Below are positions 51,737 through 61,394 of a stretch of 64,000 nt of DNA, piece by piece; the stretch's first letter is position 1; each line of letters starts with the position of its first letter. Both the position numbers and the translations under genes were made by a program. This stretch comes from an uncultured Lachnospiraceae bacterium (GTDB taxonomy: Bacteria; Bacillota; Clostridia; Lachnospirales; Lachnospiraceae): positions 1 through 64,000 of the forward strand of contig CAJUDX010000002.1 in the NCBI GenBank assembly GCA_910584785.1. The letters are read 5' to 3'. Below the pieces are notes generated by a model. That model was not told the origin of the DNA and did not search any database. It saw only the letters and a list, made by a program, of their open reading frames with translations.

Positions 51737-51822
51737 GGTAAAGGATAACACAGGAACAGGCAAGAATTGATAAAAAATGATAGAGGTAAGGCAGAAGTAA
51801 GTCAGAAGGGAGAATACAGGAA

Positions 51823-52794
51823 GTGAGAGAGAGGGATGCGGGAAAGGATATTTTATTGGTGAAGCATTTTTCAGTCTCCTTTACCCGGAGAAAGGGCTGG
51901 CGGGGAGTGACTATGCTTCCGGTTATCCAGGATTTAAGTCTGAAAGTTGGTGCAGGTGAATTGGTAGCCGTCGTGGGGGCCAGCGGTTCGGGAAAGAGTA
52001 TTTTGGCACATGGGATAATGGGACTTCTTCCAAAAACGGCTGTCTGGCAGGGAGAACTTTTCTTTCGGGGACGAAAATTGCAGGAAAAAACCTGGAGGGA
52101 GTTTCGGGGGTGCGGAATGGTTTTAGTTCCGCAGAGTGTATCCTATCTTGATCCTCTGATGCGTGTGGGGGAGCAGGTAAGGAATGGAAGGAAGGATAGG
52201 GAAAGCCGAATAAAGGGAAGAGAAATTTTGAAAAGTTATGGGTTGGGGGAAGAAACGGAGCGGCGCTATCCGTTTGAATTGTCCGGCGGAATGAGCAGGC
52301 GGATTTTAATTTCTGCCGCTGTGATGGAGGAGCCGGATTTGGTGATTGCCGACGAACCTACACCGGGACTGCATCTTAAGGCGGCAAAACGGGTCTTGTC
52401 CCATTTCCGTGAAATTGCGGATCGGGGTGCGGGTGTGCTTTTAATTACCCATGATTTACCTTTGGCCTTGGAGGTGGCAGACAGAATTGTGGTGTTCTAT
52501 GCAGGGACAACGGTAGAGGAAGCGGCAGTTTTGGATTTTAAGGATGAGGATAGTCTGCGCCATCCCTATACAAAAGCGCTTTACCGGGCAATGCCGGAGC
52601 ATGGGTTTAAGGGAACACCGGGAAGACAGCCCTTTGCGGCAGAGCTTCCTGAAGGCTGCGTTTATGGGCCTAGATGTCCATGGTTTTCTGAAAACTGTAA
52701 AAGGCCTGTTCCTTACCGAAGGCTAAATGGAGGAATGGTTCGGTGCTGGAGAGAGGATTTGGAAGAAACGGGGGAAGAAAAGAATGAAGCTTGA
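51823..52794 (+). CDS. ABC transporter ATPase (DppD/NikD-like)
   Basis: A 323-residue ATPase with Walker A GASGSGKS, a Q-loop, signature LSGGMSRR, Walker B LVIADEPT and switch His in THD. The C-terminal oligopeptide/dipeptide extension has GCVYGPRCPWFSENC, the Cys pattern common to this group. A GTG start at 51823 follows GGGAGAATACAGG. The next ATPase gene overlaps the 3' end by 11 bases. Confidence 0.92.
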   Translation: MRERDAGKDILLVKHFSVSFTRRKGWRGVTMLPVIQDLSLKVGAGELVAVVGASGSGKSILAHGIMGLLPKTAVWQGELFFRGRKLQEKTWREFRGCGMVLVPQSVSYLDPLMRVGEQVRNGRKDRESRIKGREILKSYGLGEETERRYPFELSGGMSRRILISAAVMEEPDLVIADEPTPGLHLKAAKRVLSHFREIADRGAGVLLITHDLPLALEVADRIVVFYAGTTVEEAAVLDFKDEDSLRHPYTKALYRAMPEHGFKGTPGRQPFAAELPEGCVYGPRCPWFSENCKRPVPYRRLNGGMVRCWREDLEETGEEKNEA

Positions 52795-53404
52795 GGGAAG
52801 AAATCTGACATTTCAGTATGATAAGGGGGATCGCCGGATTTTAAATCATATGCACATTACACTGGAAAGCGGGGAGAGGGTGGGCATGGCAGCGCCCAGC
52901 GGGTTTGGAAAGACAACCTGCTGTAAAATCTTAGCGGGATATGAACAGCCGGATGAGGGGGAAGTTCTGCTGGATGGGAAGCCTCTTTCTTCGTATCGGG
53001 GATATTGTCCGGTGCAGATGATCTGGCAGCACCCGGAGCAGGCTGTGAATCCTAAGAAACGGATGAAAGATGTTTTAAAAGAGGGAGATAAGGTGGAAAC
53101 ACGGATTATCCGGGAGCTGGGGATTGAAGAGGGGTGGATGATGCGCTTTCCGGGAGAACTATCAGGGGGAGAACTTCAGCGTTTTTGCATTGCCAGGGCG
53201 CTTGGCGAGAGGACAAGGCTGCTGCTGGCGGATGAGATTACAGCCATGCTGGATTTAATTACGCAGAGCCAGATTTGGAATTTTATACTAAGGGAGACAG
53301 CAAGCAGGGGGATAGGACTTTTGGTGGTCAGTCATAATGAAGAGCTTCTTCAAAAAACGGTGAGCCGTCGGATAGAATGGGATAAGAACATAGAAGATGG
53401 ATAG
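52784..53404 (+). CDS. ABC transporter ATPase (DppF/NikE-like), short form
   Basis: A 206-residue ATPase. Walker A is PSGFGKTT, signature LSGGELQR, Walker B LLLADEI followed by TAMLD, and switch His in VVSHNE. It lacks the C-terminal extension of its partner and is shorter than most family members. The ATG at 52784 follows GGAAGAAAAG; starts further upstream would overlap more of the previous gene. It forms a heterodimer with the preceding ATPase. Confidence 0.9.
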   Translation: MKLEGRNLTFQYDKGDRRILNHMHITLESGERVGMAAPSGFGKTTCCKILAGYEQPDEGEVLLDGKPLSSYRGYCPVQMIWQHPEQAVNPKKRMKDVLKEGDKVETRIIRELGIEEGWMMRFPGELSGGELQRFCIARALGERTRLLLADEITAMLDLITQSQIWNFILRETASRGIGLLVVSHNEELLQKTVSRRIEWDKNIEDG

Positions 53405-53408
53405 AGAC

Positions 53409-53442
53409 AAAAAAGGGCGGTAAATCGAGCAGATATACCGCC
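53409..53442 (-). terminator. Rho-independent terminator for the minus-strand gene
   Basis: Read on the minus strand, GGCGGTA...TACCGCC is followed by CTTTTTT. On the plus strand the same hairpin has no T-run. A second GC-rich inverted repeat (GGAGGG/CCCTCC, near 53449-53468) lies between it and the gene end. Confidence 0.8.
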
Positions 53443-53470
53443 GATGCAGGAGGGCGGAATTGCCCCTCCA

Positions 53471-53878
53471 TTATGGTGCTGCAGATTCCGGGCTGAAGCC
53501 CTCGATTAGCTTAACGGCCCCGCAGATGCTTGGATAGTAGCTTTCGTAAGTTTCCTCATCTGCAACTTTAAATTTATAGTATTTTCCCGTTTTTATTTCC
53601 TGATAGACCTTAGATTCTTCGAAGCGTTCATTAAGGGCAGCGTTGGTTATCTGGAAAGTTTTTTGTGTGCCATAGCGATCTTCTCCATGGATAAGGTAAA
53701 TTTCCCTGCCGTTCATTTCTGAAATTTCTTTTTCGATAATTACCACCTCCACCATTTCTCGGTCATAATCGGTTCCCTGCCGTGGATGAAGGAAAAGAAA
53801 GAGAAGCACTGCAACTACGGCAATGCTTAAGAGTAAAAATTTCCACCGTTCTATTGGATCATCGTGTTGTCTGTTCAT
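53471..53878 (-). CDS. Small single-pass membrane protein of unknown function
   Basis: A 135-residue protein. A short charged N-terminus precedes one transmembrane helix (WKFLLLSIAVVAVLLFLFL, about 13-31). The rest is a small extracytoplasmic domain with alternating strands such as MVEVVIIEKEI and KTFQITNAALNERF. No Cys or catalytic signature is visible. It is transcribed toward the ABC operon with its own terminator and lies divergent to the hybrid kinase. I do not recognise the family. Confidence 0.7.
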   Translation of the reverse strand: MNRQHDDPIERWKFLLLSIAVVAVLLFLFLHPRQGTDYDREMVEVVIIEKEISEMNGREIYLIHGEDRYGTQKTFQITNAALNERFEESKVYQEIKTGKYYKFKVADEETYESYYPSICGAVKLIEGFSPESAAP

Positions 53879-53967
53879 CGTTGTATCCTTTCCTTTTTTC
53901 TTTTCTCTATTATAGTTGGTTTCCCTTTGTTTAGCAAGATTTAAGCGAAAAATTTATCATTGGAGTA

Positions 53968-53996
53968 ATGACAAAATCTCGCCGGCATGTTATGAT
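53968..53996 (+). promoter_or_regulatory. Promoter of the hybrid sensor kinase gene
   Basis: ATGACA at 53968-53973 and TATGAT at 53991-53996 are separated by 17 bases. The TTG start of the kinase gene is about 60 bases downstream. Confidence 0.55.
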
Positions 53997-54057
53997 AAAG
54001 CATTAGATGAAGAAGAGAAGGAAATTTCTGCAAAGACAGGAAATGGGGGATTAGAGT

Positions 54058-56247
54058 TTGGACAATCAAATGAATATGGAGTACAGCTTGATTGATTATT
54101 TGTTGTATATCATGGAACATCCTGAAGCTGGAGTTTTGATTAATCAGCAGGATAGGCAGATTGCTCTTCAGATAAAGAAAATTATGGATGAAATGCCGGG
54201 CGGGTTTTTTATTTATCGCGCAGACGGGGATGAGGAACTGATTTATGCGAATAAGGCAGTTCCCCGGCTATTTAATTGCAGTACTCTGGAAGAATTTCGT
54301 GAATGGACAGGAAATTCGTTTAAGGGAATTGTCCACCCTGAGGATTTGGAAGAAGTGGAACAGAGCATTAAGGAACAGATTGCCCAAAGCCACTACGATT
54401 TGGATTATGTGGAATACAGGATTATCCAAAAAGGAGGAGAAGTCCGCTGGGTTGACGATTATGGACACTTTGTCCATAGTAAGTATGCTGGCGATGTTTT
54501 TTATGTATTTATCGGAGATGCTACCGATAAAAAGAATATGCTTTTTAAGGAAAAGGCAGATATTGTCAAGGAAAGCAGCCAGAAGGAGCAAAAGCTCAAG
54601 GAGCGTATTGAAGAGTATAATAAGGAGATTCAAAATGCCAATCAGAAACAGATCCAGCGAATGGAAATGATTGAAGGTTTGAGCATTGATTATGAATCTA
54701 TCTTTTATGCGGATTTAGATGAAAATACGGTTTATCCCTACCGCTTAAGCCGCTGGTCAGACAACCGGTTTAATGAGGATGCTTCGTTCTGGGAGTATAA
54801 TGGATTTGATGACAGTTATATTAATACCTGGGTGCATCCGCAGGATCGTGAGCTGGTAAGGCGTTCGACAAATGCAGATTATATTCGAAAACGGCTGGAA
54901 AAGGAAAAAAGCTTTTATGTGTATTTCCGCGTGGTTTCGGATAATGATTTAGAGCATTTACAACTGCGGATTGTGGATGTGGGAAATGGCGATCATGTCC
55001 GTCAGGTAGTATTAGGCTACCGCAGTGTGGATGAAAAGATCCGCAGTGAAATGCGCCAGAAGAAAATCCTGGAGCTTGCATTAAATCAGGCTAAATCGGC
55101 GATTATGACAAAGGATGCTTTTCTTGCCAATATGTCTCATGATATTCGGACGCCGATGAATGCTATTATTGGTTTTACTACCCTGGCTAAACGCTATATT
55201 GAGGATAGGGAAAGGCTGTCGGCGTATTTGGATCAGATTGAAAACTCCAGCAGTCAGCTTATGCGTTTGCTTCAAAATGTACTTGAAATTTCACGTCTGG
55301 AAGCAGGGAAGGAAGCGATTGAAAGTGAAGCATGTAATCTTATCGAAATACTGGAACGGGTGGAGGAGGGTGTTCTTTCTCTGGCAGAAAATAAGAAGAT
55401 TCAGCTGACATTTGATCATACAGGGATAATACACAGCGATATTTACAGCGATCGAAAAAAGATTGGACAAATTCTTCAGAGTATTGTTGCAAATGCAATT
55501 AAGTATACCGAACCATCCGGTAATGTCTGTCTGACAGCGAAAGAAGCGGCAGCGTCGGATAATTATGTAAAAGTCCGGTTTATGATTGAAGATAATGGGA
55601 TTGGAATTTCCAAGGAATTTCTGGAGCGGATTTATGAGCCTTTTGAGCGTGAGCAGAATACGACATTAAGCGGAGTGCAGGGGTCCGGCCTGGGACTTAC
55701 CATTACTAAAAATTTTGTCGATATGATGGGGGGAAAGATTTCCGTCCAGAGCCGCCTGGGTGAGGGAAGCTGCTTTACCGTTACCTTAAGCTTTTCTTTG
55801 CAGCGGGAAAGAGAGCCTGCGAAAGAACCTGTAACGGAGGGTAAAGGATTTAGCTCCCACAAACGGGTACTGCTGGTTGAGGATAATGAATTAAATATGG
55901 AAATTGAATCTGAATTATTAAAGGATGCCGGTTTTCTTTTAGATCGGGCGATGAATGGAAGGATTGCCGTGGACAAGGTGAAAAATTCCTTGCCGGGATA
56001 TTATGATTTAGTCCTTATGGATATTCAGATGCCTGTGATGAATGGCTACGAGGCCGCCAAGGCTATCCGTAAGCTGGAAAATCCTCAATTGGCAAAGATT
56101 CCGATAATCGCGCTTTCTGCCAATGTTTTTGAAGAAGATAAACGAAAATCTATGGAAAGCGGGATGAATCTACACATGGCAAAACCCCTGGATCTTCCCG
56201 GACTATTAAAGGCAATTCAACGAATATTAAACGAAGAAGAACTATAG
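54058..56247 (+). CDS. Hybrid PAS sensor histidine kinase/response regulator
   Basis: A 729-residue soluble protein. A PAS domain (about 45-160, DEMPGGFFIYRADGD) is followed by a coiled coil and a second PAS-like region (about 215-335). The HisKA motif FLANMSHDIRTPMN holds His361. The ATPase has N-box NAIKYTEP and GLGLTITKNF. A C-terminal receiver (about 600-725) has Asp655 in LMDIQMP and SANVF. The TTG start at 54058 has GGGGGA seven bases upstream; a later ATG would be too far from it. No transmembrane helix is present, so it senses a cytoplasmic signal. No output regulator is adjacent; phosphotransfer partners are unknown. Confidence 0.88.
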   Translation: MDNQMNMEYSLIDYLLYIMEHPEAGVLINQQDRQIALQIKKIMDEMPGGFFIYRADGDEELIYANKAVPRLFNCSTLEEFREWTGNSFKGIVHPEDLEEVEQSIKEQIAQSHYDLDYVEYRIIQKGGEVRWVDDYGHFVHSKYAGDVFYVFIGDATDKKNMLFKEKADIVKESSQKEQKLKERIEEYNKEIQNANQKQIQRMEMIEGLSIDYESIFYADLDENTVYPYRLSRWSDNRFNEDASFWEYNGFDDSYINTWVHPQDRELVRRSTNADYIRKRLEKEKSFYVYFRVVSDNDLEHLQLRIVDVGNGDHVRQVVLGYRSVDEKIRSEMRQKKILELALNQAKSAIMTKDAFLANMSHDIRTPMNAIIGFTTLAKRYIEDRERLSAYLDQIENSSSQLMRLLQNVLEISRLEAGKEAIESEACNLIEILERVEEGVLSLAENKKIQLTFDHTGIIHSDIYSDRKKIGQILQSIVANAIKYTEPSGNVCLTAKEAAASDNYVKVRFMIEDNGIGISKEFLERIYEPFEREQNTTLSGVQGSGLGLTITKNFVDMMGGKISVQSRLGEGSCFTVTLSFSLQREREPAKEPVTEGKGFSSHKRVLLVEDNELNMEIESELLKDAGFLLDRAMNGRIAVDKVKNSLPGYYDLVLMDIQMPVMNGYEAAKAIRKLENPQLAKIPIIALSANVFEEDKRKSMESGMNLHMAKPLDLPGLLKAIQRILNEEEL

Positions 56248-56321
56248 AAGAAAAATCATGTGCGAGAAAGGCACATAGGAGGATAAGAAAGCAGAAGATG
56301 TTCTGTGTTGTTATCGCAACT

Positions 56322-56411
56322 TGTCAGATGGGGTTTGCACCCCATCTGACACAAATAAGTCCTCTTACCCATTGCTTTCGTATTCACAACTTAGAAGCGG
56401 GGACTTATTTG
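56322..56411. repeat. Pair of perfect hairpins between convergent genes
   Basis: TGTCAGATGGGG/CCCCATCTGACA (56322-56333 and 56340-56351) is a perfect 12-bp stem with a 6-base loop. Straight after it CAAATAAGTCC/GGACTTATTTG (56352-56362 and 56401-56411) forms a perfect 11-bp stem. There are no long T-runs. The element lies between the hybrid kinase and deoB, which converge here; it could end transcription from both sides or be a dispersed structured repeat. Confidence 0.6.
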
Positions 56412-56422
56412 ATAGGCTAAAG

Positions 56423-57610
56423 TTATTTCAGGTGGTGCAGCAGGGATTCTCCAATCGTTCCCTCCGGCATATTTATCCCAAAGTTTTCGGCGACGGTTGC
56501 CCCGATTACGGCAAAGGATGACTGATCTTCTATCTTTTTGGAAGCTGTCATGGAGGGCGAATACATCAGCAGGGGAACCATCTCCTTGGTGTGGTCGGTT
56601 CCCTTAAAGGTCGGGTCATTGCCGTGATCGGCGGTGATCATCAGAAGATCGTCCTCGCGCATTCCCTCAAGGAAGATGCCCAGTTTTTCGTCGAATTTCT
56701 CCAGCTCTTTTCCGTAGCCTTCAGGATCTCTGCGGTGTCCCCACAAGGCGTCAAAATCAACCAGATTGGTAAAGCAGAGTCCGCAGAAATCTTTCTTTTG
56801 AAGTTCAATCGTCTGCTCCATTCCATGTACGCTGCTCTTGGATTTATAGTATTCGGTAATGCCTTCCCCGTCAAAAATATCAACGATTTTTCCCACGCTG
56901 ATGACATCTTTCTTCCCTTCTTTTAACGCATCCAGCACGGTCTTTTCATAGGGCTTAAGCGCATAATCATGGCGGTTGGAGGTGCGCTTAAATTCGCCTT
57001 TTTTCTTCCCGAGATAAGGACGGGCGATAACTCTTCCCACCTTCCATTCATCCTTCATGGTAAGTTCTCTGGCGATTTCGCAGCAGCGGTAAAGTTCCTT
57101 GAGATCGAAGGTTTCTTCATTGCCGCAGATCTGTAAAACGGAGTCGGCAGAGGTGTAGACGATCATATGTCCGGTGGCGATTTCTTCCTCGGCAAGTTCA
57201 TCTAAAATTTCCGTTCCGCTGGCGGATTTATTCCCGATAACCTTGTGCCCGGTGCGCCTTTCCAGTTCGCCAATCAGTTCTTTGGGGAAGCCGGTGTCGG
57301 TAAAGGTTAAAAACGGCTTGGTAATGTGCAGTCCCATCATCTCCCAGTGCCCGGTCATCGTATCCTTTCCCACGCTGGCTTCTAAAAGCCGGGCGCAGCA
57401 CCCCATGGTTTCTTCGGCTTGTCCTGCGTGCGTAAGCGGATGGAGTCGGGTTATTCCCAGTTTCACCAGATGAGGGATAGCAAAGGGGTCCATGTGCTGG
57501 TCGATGTGACCTAAGGTGTCGCAGCCCTCGTCGTCATAATCCGCTGCATTGGGCATAGCACCGATGCCCAGGGAATCAATGACAATAACAAAAATTCGTT
57601 TATACTTCAT
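56423..57610 (-). CDS. Phosphopentomutase
   Basis: A 395-residue member of the alkaline phosphatase superfamily. [15 protein letters not shown] holds the metal-binding Asp, CDTLGHI the active Thr, [10 protein letters not shown] the next set, and [19 protein letters not shown] the remaining metal ligands. It interconverts ribose- or deoxyribose-1-phosphate and the 5-phosphates in nucleoside salvage. GGGAGGT precedes the minus-strand ATG. It stands alone, and its promoter lies in the gap shared with recQ. Confidence 0.95.
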   Translation of the reverse strand: MKYKRIFVIVIDSLGIGAMPNAADYDDEGCDTLGHIDQHMDPFAIPHLVKLGITRLHPLTHAGQAEETMGCCARLLEASVGKDTMTGHWEMMGLHITKPFLTFTDTGFPKELIGELERRTGHKVIGNKSASGTEILDELAEEEIATGHMIVYTSADSVLQICGNEETFDLKELYRCCEIARELTMKDEWKVGRVIARPYLGKKKGEFKRTSNRHDYALKPYEKTVLDALKEGKKDVISVGKIVDIFDGEGITEYYKSKSSVHGMEQTIELQKKDFCGLCFTNLVDFDALWGHRRDPEGYGKELEKFDEKLGIFLEGMREDDLLMITADHGNDPTFKGTDHTKEMVPLLMYSPSMTASKKIEDQSSFAVIGATVAENFGINMPEGTIGESLLHHLK

Positions 57611-57731
57611 GATTGTACCTCCCGTTTTACAATAATTTTAATACTTGCTTTTGTTTTTGCCCGTGTTAAAATTATAGCATAGGAAAAGGAAAAATAAAAG
57701 GATGAAAAATAAAAGAGGAAATGGATAGAGA

Positions 57732-59645
57732 ATGGATAAGGATGCTATGGATAAATATGAGATTTTAAAGAAATATTTTGGCTATGACAGCTTTCGCGAG
57801 GCGCAGGAAGCTTTAATTGACAGTATATTAGAGGGCAGGGATACCCTGGGAATTATGCCGACAGGGGCAGGAAAGTCACTGTGTTATCAGATTCCTGCGC
57901 TGCTGATGGACGGGATCACCCTGGTGATTTCTCCCCTGATTTCCCTGATGAAGGACCAGGTGGGAAGTTTAAATCAGGCGGGAATCCATGCGGCATTTTT
58001 AAACAGTTCGCTGACCATGAATCAGTATTATAAGGCGCTGAGTTTTGCCAGACAGGGGCGGTATCCGATTATCTATGTGGCGCCGGAACGGCTGGTGACG
58101 GAGGAATTTCTGGACTTTGCCTTAAACAGTAGGATTGCCATGGTGGCGGTGGATGAGGCACACTGTGTATCGCAGTGGGGGCAGGATTTTCGCCCAAGTT
58201 ATTTAAAGATACTGGAGTTTGTGGAAAAACTTCCCAAACGCCCGATTATCAGCGCTTTTACCGCGACGGCGACGAAGGAGGTTCGCGATGATATTCTGGA
58301 TATTTTACAGCTGCAAAATCCTACGGTGCTGACGACAGGATTTGACCGGAATAATTTGTATTTTGCGGTAAAGACGGTGAAGGATCGGTATAAGGCGGTG
58401 CGGGATTATCTTTCCCAGCATAAGGGGGAGAGCGGGATTATCTACTGCCTGACCAGGAAGCATGTGGAAGAGGTCTGCGAACGACTGATAAAAGAAGGGT
58501 TTATGGTGAACCGATACCATGCGGGTTTAAGCGATGAAGAGCGGCAGAAAAACCAGGATGATTTTATCTATGACCGGGTGCAGGTTATCTGCGCCACGTC
58601 CGCATTTGGCATGGGGATCGACAAATCGAACGTGCGTTTTGTTCTGCATTACGGGATGCCGAAAAATATCGAATCCTATTATCAGGAAGCGGGGCGAGCA
58701 GGGCGTGACGGGGAGCCGGCGGAGTGCATTTTGTATTATGCGGGACAGGATGTGATTACCAATCAGTATTTTATCGACTATAATCAGGACAACCAGGAAC
58801 TGGACGAGCTGACGCGGCGATTTGTAATGGAGAGGGATCAGGAGCGGCTGAAAAAGATGACCTTTTACTGCTTTACAAATGAGTGTCTTAGGGATTATAT
58901 CCTGCGCTACTTTGGGGAGTATGGAGCCAGCTACTGCAATAACTGTTCCAATTGTTTAACACAATTTGAAACCGTGGATGTGACCGAAGCGGCACGGGCA
59001 ATCTTAGGCTGCGTGGAGAGCAGCAGACAGAGGTATGGGACAACGGTGATTATCGATACGCTGCACGGGGCAAACACCGCAAAAATACGCAGTTACCGGA
59101 TGAATGAGAACCCTTACTATGGGAAGCTTGCGAAAGAGCCGGTTTACCGGCTGCGGAAGATTTTGCAGCATTTGCAAGTGGAAGAATATCTTCTGGTGAC
59201 GAATGATGAGTATGCCATTGTAAAGCTTACAGTGAAATCTAGGGAAATATTGCTGGAAAATAAAGAGGTAAAAATGAAGATGGCAAAGGAACAGGAAGGT
59301 GAAAAAGCGTTCGGGAAAAAGGATAAGCAGGGGGATAAATGGGGAAGCAAAACCGGTAATAAACGGTCAGGAAGCAGCAAAAATATGCAGCGTGCGGCAG
59401 GTATTTTTGGAGATTCGTTTGGCGAGGAAGAGGAGAATTTATTTACGAAACTCAGAAATCTTCGGACAGAAATTGCCCGGGAAGAGAAGGTTCCGCCCTA
59501 TATCGTATTTTCCGATAAAACCCTGACGCACATGTGCCTGCTGAAGCCAAAGACGAAGGAAGAGATGCTTAAGGTGTCGGGGGTTGGGGAGTTTAAGTTT
59601 GAGAAGTATGGGGAGAGATTTTTGGCGTGTATTCAATTCATTTAA
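57732..59645 (+). CDS. ATP-dependent DNA helicase RecQ
   Basis: A 637-residue helicase. Motifs in order: GYDSFREAQ (motif 0), GIMPTGAGKSLCYQ (Walker A), ISPLISLMKDQV, VDEAHCVSQWG (DEAH-type), SAFTATAT, HAGLSDEER, and the motif VI region YYQEAGRAGRDG. The zinc-binding Cys set (CFTNEC, CNNCSNC) and RQC winged helix follow. A Lys/Gly-rich linker (about 515-560) leads to a C-terminal HRDC domain. It unwinds recombination and repair intermediates. The start has GAGGA about 12 bases upstream; an alternative ATG lies five codons later. Confidence 0.95.
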   Translation: MDKDAMDKYEILKKYFGYDSFREAQEALIDSILEGRDTLGIMPTGAGKSLCYQIPALLMDGITLVISPLISLMKDQVGSLNQAGIHAAFLNSSLTMNQYYKALSFARQGRYPIIYVAPERLVTEEFLDFALNSRIAMVAVDEAHCVSQWGQDFRPSYLKILEFVEKLPKRPIISAFTATATKEVRDDILDILQLQNPTVLTTGFDRNNLYFAVKTVKDRYKAVRDYLSQHKGESGIIYCLTRKHVEEVCERLIKEGFMVNRYHAGLSDEERQKNQDDFIYDRVQVICATSAFGMGIDKSNVRFVLHYGMPKNIESYYQEAGRAGRDGEPAECILYYAGQDVITNQYFIDYNQDNQELDELTRRFVMERDQERLKKMTFYCFTNECLRDYILRYFGEYGASYCNNCSNCLTQFETVDVTEAARAILGCVESSRQRYGTTVIIDTLHGANTAKIRSYRMNENPYYGKLAKEPVYRLRKILQHLQVEEYLLVTNDEYAIVKLTVKSREILLENKEVKMKMAKEQEGEKAFGKKDKQGDKWGSKTGNKRSGSSKNMQRAAGIFGDSFGEEEENLFTKLRNLRTEIAREEKVPPYIVFSDKTLTHMCLLKPKTKEEMLKVSGVGEFKFEKYGERFLACIQFI

Positions 59646-59821
59646 GGATAAATTTTGCTCTGTTTATCCCTTCTTTTGCGCTTATCGGCGGTAGGAATTG
59701 CTGTAAATCACAAAAAATTATCCTATACATCCCACTGGATTTTCTATAAAATAAGAGTAAGTTGTGGGCAGGGCACAACGCAGATTCCGGGAAGTCAGGA
59801 TGAAAAGAAGGAGGAAAGGTC

Positions 59822-61324
59822 ATGTTCCGGTTGATGATTGCGGATGATGAGGATGCAGAGCGCATGGGGATCAATTTTCTGCTGAATAAGTTCGGCTACA
59901 GGTTTACTATCCGGGAAGCATCGGACGGGATGGAGGCGCTTCGCGGGCTTGAGGATTTTCCGGCAGATATTTTACTAACGGACGTTAAGATGCCGTTTCT
60001 GGATGGAATTGGCCTGGCGGCGAAGGTAAGGGAGAAGTATCCTGAAATACAAATTATTTTTTTCAGCGGCTATGATGATTTTGAATACGTAAAGCAGGCA
60101 TTGTCCTTGCAGGCCGTGGATTATATCCTAAAGCCGGTGGACCCTGCGGAGTTTCAGCGGGTGATTGGACGGGCAGTGAAGCTTTTACAAGAGAAGGAAA
60201 CGACAGTTCAGAATACCGGCGTTTTAAAAAGCTATGTGATAACCCGGCTGTTAAATCAGGTATCCTATGAAAAGCTTGTCCAGGAGAATGGGGAAGGGCA
60301 GCTTTTGTTCTTAAAGGAATACACCCGGCTGATTCTGATTGAGTTTGAGGAGGATGTATTTGGAAATGTGATTTCGGATATCAAGGCGTTTTGCAGCCTG
60401 GTTAAAGGTGCCATTCCCGGCAGTTTTGACTTTCTGGATTTGACACCTTCTCAAGGCGTGTTTTTTCTTAAGGCAGAGAATCTGGAAGAGAAGCACGTGC
60501 AGGAACTGGCCCGCTGCATTCACCTTATCGTGGGCAAGGAGTACCAGAAGAAATGCTATCTGGCTGTCAGCGCCAGGATCGGAGAAGCAGAAGGAATCGG
60601 GAATGCTTACCGTCAGGCAGAGCAGAATCTGGAGGAGCGTTTTTTTTACCAGGACAGCTATATCTATCCCCGTAGGAGTCTGGAACAGACAGAAACGGAG
60701 AAAATCAGTGACGGGCAGCTTTTGCAGGCCATTGAAAAGGATGTGGCTTGTCATGACAGCTATAGTCTTCGCCGGAACGTGGAGATTCTTCTGAATGTGT
60801 GCAGAAATAACGGATTTCAGTCCTATATCTATACTCGGTTTGTATGTGCTAATCTGATAAAAATTTTGGCAAAGGAACTTTCAGGCAGCGGAGAACGCTT
60901 GGCTGATCTGGTAGAAAGGATTTATGCCTGCTCGAATTTTTCTGGTCTGGAAGCAGAAATCTGGCAGGTGACCAGGGAACTGGAAGAACGGTTTCAGACT
61001 GCCGAGGACTCGCCAAAGCGCACGATTGCCATGGTGGAGCAGTATATCAAAGAACATTATCATGAGCCGTTAAGCCTGGATCTTCTGGCAGAGAAAGCCT
61101 TTCGGACACCGCATTATCTGAGCAGTATTTTTATTCAGGAAAAGGGAATTGGGATTAATAAATACATAAAAAACGTAAGAATGGAAAAGGCAAGGGAACT
61201 TTTAAAGGGAACCAATATGAAAATCAGCGATATCTGTGAGCAGGTCGGTTATGGGAGTGTTTCTTATTTCTGCCGCAGCTTTCGGAATGAATATGGGGTG
61301 ACGCCGGAGCAGTACCGGCACTGA
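59822..61324 (+). CDS. AraC-type response regulator (YesN-like)
   Basis: A 500-residue regulator. The N-terminal receiver has DDEDAERMG, phosphoacceptor Asp54 in LTDVKMP and the Lys in YILKPV. A long middle region (about 130-390) is typical of YesN. The C-terminal AraC helix-turn-helix pair (about 400-500) ends in FRNEYGVTPEQYR. GGAGGAAAG is close upstream of the ATG. With the YesM kinase behind it, it most likely controls the solute-binding protein gene at the window edge, as in sugar uptake loci of this type. Confidence 0.92.
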   Translation: MFRLMIADDEDAERMGINFLLNKFGYRFTIREASDGMEALRGLEDFPADILLTDVKMPFLDGIGLAAKVREKYPEIQIIFFSGYDDFEYVKQALSLQAVDYILKPVDPAEFQRVIGRAVKLLQEKETTVQNTGVLKSYVITRLLNQVSYEKLVQENGEGQLLFLKEYTRLILIEFEEDVFGNVISDIKAFCSLVKGAIPGSFDFLDLTPSQGVFFLKAENLEEKHVQELARCIHLIVGKEYQKKCYLAVSARIGEAEGIGNAYRQAEQNLEERFFYQDSYIYPRRSLEQTETEKISDGQLLQAIEKDVACHDSYSLRRNVEILLNVCRNNGFQSYIYTRFVCANLIKILAKELSGSGERLADLVERIYACSNFSGLEAEIWQVTRELEERFQTAEDSPKRTIAMVEQYIKEHYHEPLSLDLLAEKAFRTPHYLSSIFIQEKGIGINKYIKNVRMEKARELLKGTNMKISDICEQVGYGSVSYFCRSFRNEYGVTPEQYRH

Positions 61325-61394
61325 AGATTTATCGGAAGCATTTGCTGAAATGATAGAGAGTTTTATAAATGCCCGGTATAAAATGGAGGAAAAA

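Noticed and set aside
53968..54060. ATG at 54070 as start of the hybrid kinase
   Set aside because: The only good ribosome site, GGGGGA at 54045-54050, is seven bases from the TTG at 54058 and too far from the ATG.
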